From Gemmatimonadota bacterium (GTDB lineage Bacteria; Gemmatimonadota; Gemmatimonadetes; Gemmatimonadales; Gemmatimonadaceae), in NCBI GenBank assembly GCA_016871855.1, contig VHBQ01000003.1, forward strand, positions 1-64,000: a stretch of DNA of 64,000 nucleotides, written 5' to 3'. The notes under the pieces were generated by a model. That model searched no databases. It worked only from the letters and a program-made list of their open reading frames with translations, and was not told where the DNA came from. Below are positions 62,262 through 64,000 of the stretch, piece by piece (position 1 is the first letter of the stretch; each line of letters opens with the position of its first letter). The translations under genes and the position numbers were made by a program.

Positions 62262-62292
62262 GACGGCGGACGGTGGACGGTGGACGGTGGAT
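62262..62292 (-). repeat. Family B repeat before the BshB1-like gene
   Basis: GGACGGT units on the plus strand; on the sense (minus) strand CCACCGTCCACCGTCC, pyrimidine-rich, upstream of the deacetylase start. Confidence 0.82.
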
Positions 62293-62353
62293 GTGGCAAG
62301 CGGCACCGGTCCCGTGATTGTAATAAGCTACAGTTGCAAGCCAGACCGCGTCA

Positions 62354-62392
62354 TCCACCGTCTACCGTCCACCGTCCACCGTCGACCGTCTA
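62354..62392 (+). repeat. Family B repeat before ridA
   Basis: CACCGTCTACCGTCCACC-type units, pyrimidine-rich on the sense strand, ending 12 bases before the ridA ATG. With the copy at 62262-62292 it forms an inverted pair flanking the divergent promoter region, which also holds TTGTAATAAGCTACAG-like AT-rich sequence near 62317-62334. Confidence 0.82.
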
Positions 62393-62404
62393 TCCTCACC
62401 CCAC

Positions 62405-62800
62405 ATGCTTGCCATCACCACCCCCTCCGCCCCCCTCCCCGCCGGCCACTACTCCCAGGCCATCGTGCACGACGGCTGCGTTTACGTCGCCGGTCAGCTT
62501 CCCATCGTCCCCGGTCAGAAGGAGCACCGCGTCGGGACCATCGAGGAGCAGACCGCGCAGGTCTTCGCCAACGTCCGGGCCGTGCTTCAGGCCGCCGGCA
62601 GCGACCTGAACCGGATGCTACAGGTGACGGTCTACATCTCCGATATGGAGCTGTGGGGACGGTTCAATGCGGCGTACATCGCGCTGATGGGTGACCACAA
62701 GCCGGCGCGCGCCGTGGTGCCGGTCAACGCGCTGCACTACGGCTATCAGGTGGAGGTGCAGGTGATCGCGGCGCTCAACGAGGCGAGCGGGGGCGCGTGA
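62405..62800 (+). CDS. RidA-family enamine/imine deaminase
   Basis: Protein of 131 residues. GHYSQAIVHDGCVYVAGQLPIVPG near residue 14 and VGTIEEQTAQVFANVRAVLQAAGSDLNRMLQVTVYISDM are the YjgF/RidA core. The catalytic arginine lies in HKPARAVVPVNAL near 99. It hydrolyses reactive enamines such as 2-aminoacrylate released by PLP enzymes acting on serine, several of which are encoded here. Signal absent; cytoplasmic. Confidence 0.93.
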   Translation: MLAITTPSAPLPAGHYSQAIVHDGCVYVAGQLPIVPGQKEHRVGTIEEQTAQVFANVRAVLQAAGSDLNRMLQVTVYISDMELWGRFNAAYIALMGDHKPARAVVPVNALHYGYQVEVQVIAALNEASGGA

Positions 62801-62905
62801 GCGGGGAGCTCGCGATGACGTCGAAGGCCCGCTTCGAGATGTGGCTCACGATGCGCTTTCCGTCGCTCGCGGAACGGAGGGCGGTGAAGCGGGGACGCCA
62901 ATCCA

Positions 62906-62955
62906 CAGTGCAGGGAACAGGGAGCAGAGTGGGGTGCAGGGGAGGGGGGAAAAGG
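62906..62955 (+). repeat. Family C G-rich repeat after ridA
   Basis: GCAGGGAACAGGGAGCAGAG and similar units, the same words as at 21806-21881. Purine-rich on the ridA sense strand and about 100 bases after its stop. Confidence 0.7.
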
Positions 62956-62957
62956 AA

Positions 62958-62986
62958 AGCGGGCCACGGAGGATCCGTGGCCCGCT
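62958..62986 (-). terminator. Rho-independent terminator of the Spy-like gene
   Basis: Perfect AGCGGGCCACGGA / TCCGTGGCCCGCT stem with a 3-base loop. On the minus strand it is followed by TTCCTTTTC. It ends the Spy-like transcript and could also stop ridA. Confidence 0.82.
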
Positions 62987-63006
62987 CTGCGTTGACGCAC
63001 AGCTGG

Positions 63007-63387
63007 CTAGCGCGGTGGGCGCTGGCCGGGGCGGGGCATGTTCTCGAGGTTCTTCGTGAACTGCTCCTGCTGCTCGGGAGTCAGCACGGCCTTGATGGCG
63101 TCGTTCCGCTTGGTCGTGACGGCCATCATCTTGGCGCGCATTTCGTCGGTCGGCGGGCCGCCGGCAGCCTGCGCTTCCTGGCGCATCTTCATGCTCTCCT
63201 CACGGGCCGCTGCGACGATCGAATCCACCTTTGCCTTCTGCGCATCGGTGAGCGTGATGCCCTGCATCATCATCTCCATCGCCCGCTGGGCGCCGCCCTG
63301 CCCACCGCCCGGCGGTCCGCCCTGCGCCATTGTCGTGGATGCCGTCAGCACGATCGCGGCAGCGGCCAGAAACCGAATCAGCTTCAT
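63007..63387 (-). CDS. Spy/CpxP-like periplasmic protein
   Basis: Protein of 126 residues with a signal peptide ending TTMAQ near 21 and a Gly/Pro/Gln-rich start. The helical core holds the family repeat twice as LTDAQKAKVDSIV and LTPEQQEQFTKNL (LTxxQ). Methionine-rich stretches (MEMMMQG) resemble metal-stress relatives. It probably acts as an envelope chaperone or sensor. GGAGGAAGG precedes the ATG at 63387. Confidence 0.85.
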   Translation of the reverse strand: MKLIRFLAAAAIVLTASTTMAQGGPPGGGQGGAQRAMEMMMQGITLTDAQKAKVDSIVAAAREESMKMRQEAQAAGGPPTDEMRAKMMAVTTKRNDAIKAVLTPEQQEQFTKNLENMPRPGQRPPR

Positions 63388-63587
63388 CCTTCCTCCGAAT
63401 GGTGTGCTCCCGGCGCCGATCGCCGGGGGGTCGCCCAACAGTACGCGCGGCGGGCCGCGGGCGTTAGGCGTCCCCTGCGGCGGGGCGAAACCGGGGTCCG
63501 ATTCCGGTGGTAATATTCACGAGGAGCCGCCGCGGTGAACCGCCGGGCGGCCGTTGCAGCGTCCCACTCACTTCTGCCCACGACCAC

Positions 63588-64000
63588 ATGCGTTTGCTCG
63601 CCACGGCCGCCGCGGCCCTCGCCCTCTCTGTCAGCGCCGCCTCCGCCCAGCATCTGCCGATCAAACGCCAGGCCAAGCCCACGCAGCCGGCCATCACCGC
63701 CGAGGATTTGATGTCGCGGCTGTACGCCTACGCCGACGACTCGCTCGCCGGCCGAGCCACCGGCACCGTGCAGCACGACAAGGCGACGGAGATCATCGCC
63801 GCATGGGCTCGGCAGGCCGGTCTCAAGCCGATGGGGGACAGCGGCACGTATTTCCAGGCGGTTCCGCTCGTTCGCCGGGCCTGGGTGACGTCGCCCGTGG
63901 CCGCGGGGGGCAGGACGTTCGAGTACCTGAAGGACTACGGGGTCTTCGCCCAGTGGGGAACCAAGCCGTTCGACAGCGCCGACGTGGTGTTCGGCGGGCT
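63588..64000 (+). CDS. Secreted M28-family peptidase, 3' partial
   Basis: The frame opens at ATG 63588 and runs off the window end (137 codons seen). A Sec signal peptide ends near ASAQ at residue 21. The following LMSRLYAYADDSLAGRATGT, then HDKATEIIAAWARQAGLKPMGDSGTYFQAVPL, is the N-terminal pattern of secreted M28 aminopeptidases, before the zinc-binding core, which is not included. The region 63388-63587 before it has no clear promoter beyond a TAATAT at 63511. Confidence 0.82.
   Translation, partial: MRLLATAAAALALSVSAASAQHLPIKRQAKPTQPAITAEDLMSRLYAYADDSLAGRATGTVQHDKATEIIAAWARQAGLKPMGDSGTYFQAVPLVRRAWVTSPVAAGGRTFEYLKDYGVFAQWGTKPFDSADVVFGG

Noticed and set aside
62797..63513. A 238-codon plus-strand frame overlapping the ridA stop
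   Set aside because: It reads through a G-rich repeat and a terminator and then antisense to the Spy-like gene; no recognisable domain.

Overview
The window is GC-rich, densely packed chromosomal DNA with no rRNA, tRNA, CRISPR array, insertion sequence or phage gene that I could recognise. Several features together suggest Gemmatimonadota: many PknB-like kinases with a long membrane/helical tail, an MglB-MglA pair, secreted amidohydrolases, DUF2911 and DUF1579 proteins, a CarH-type light sensor, and very large multiheme cytochromes. That assignment is an inference; no phylogenetic marker was tested.

Region by region. 1-6.5 kb: a DinB/ICMT fusion (cut by the window edge), helicase hrpB, lspA, an NmrA-like protein overlapping a methyltransferase, a lipoprotein, and pdxH. 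6.6-14.9 kb: an electron-transfer island. An NrfJ-like lipoprotein and a heptaheme NapC/NirT (ImcH-like) cytochrome run leftward. They diverge from a tetraheme cytochrome followed by a 13-heme and a 19-heme cytochrome, each fused to a membrane cytochrome b (CbcL-like). About 43 haem c sites are encoded in 7.4 kb. 15-24 kb: rhomboid protease, GH16 glucanase, an ArsR-methyltransferase regulator with ahcY, a D-aminoacylase-like hydrolase, DUF2892, and an M19 dipeptidase. 23.3-24.9 kb: a CarH-like photoreceptor/repressor facing an SRPBCC protein. 25-29.8 kb: a serine cluster (aminotransferase, SerB, GlcD/D2HGDH-type oxidase, SerA) with 4-base overlaps. 31-37.3 kb: central carbon genes (tal, pyk, MBL hydrolase, pgi, class II aldolase). 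37-43 kb: lipoprotein, BrkB-like protein, threonine aldolase, a Tat-exported aminotransferase, and a kinase. 43.4-46.3 kb: ffs-dnaX-ybaB-recR. 46.5-51.9 kb: mglBA, pgsA, cinA, grpE-dnaJ. 51.9-64 kb: mnmA, cysteine desulfurase, nitroreductase, YjbQ, a second kinase, FAD oxidoreductase, cyclase, BshB1-like deacetylase, RidA, a Spy-like protein, and the start of an M28 peptidase.

Two things stand out. The first is the ImcH-like/CbcL-like island. It places two types of menaquinol-oxidising inner-membrane cytochrome back to back, and the 19-haem protein is built as 3+8+8 haems by an internal duplication. The second is a recurrent intergenic architecture. Four unrelated low-complexity tandem repeats (11-nt AGAGAGACAAC, 7-nt GGTGGAC, G-rich GCAGGGAG-type, and GGAACGGGG-type) sit only between genes. 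They are purine-rich on the sense strand just after stop codons and pyrimidine-rich on the sense strand just before start codons. Where both arms are present they form long imperfect palindromes.

Every stretch longer than 300 bases between protein genes is accounted for. The only one is 43339-43664, which holds the SRP RNA gene, its terminator and a repeat.
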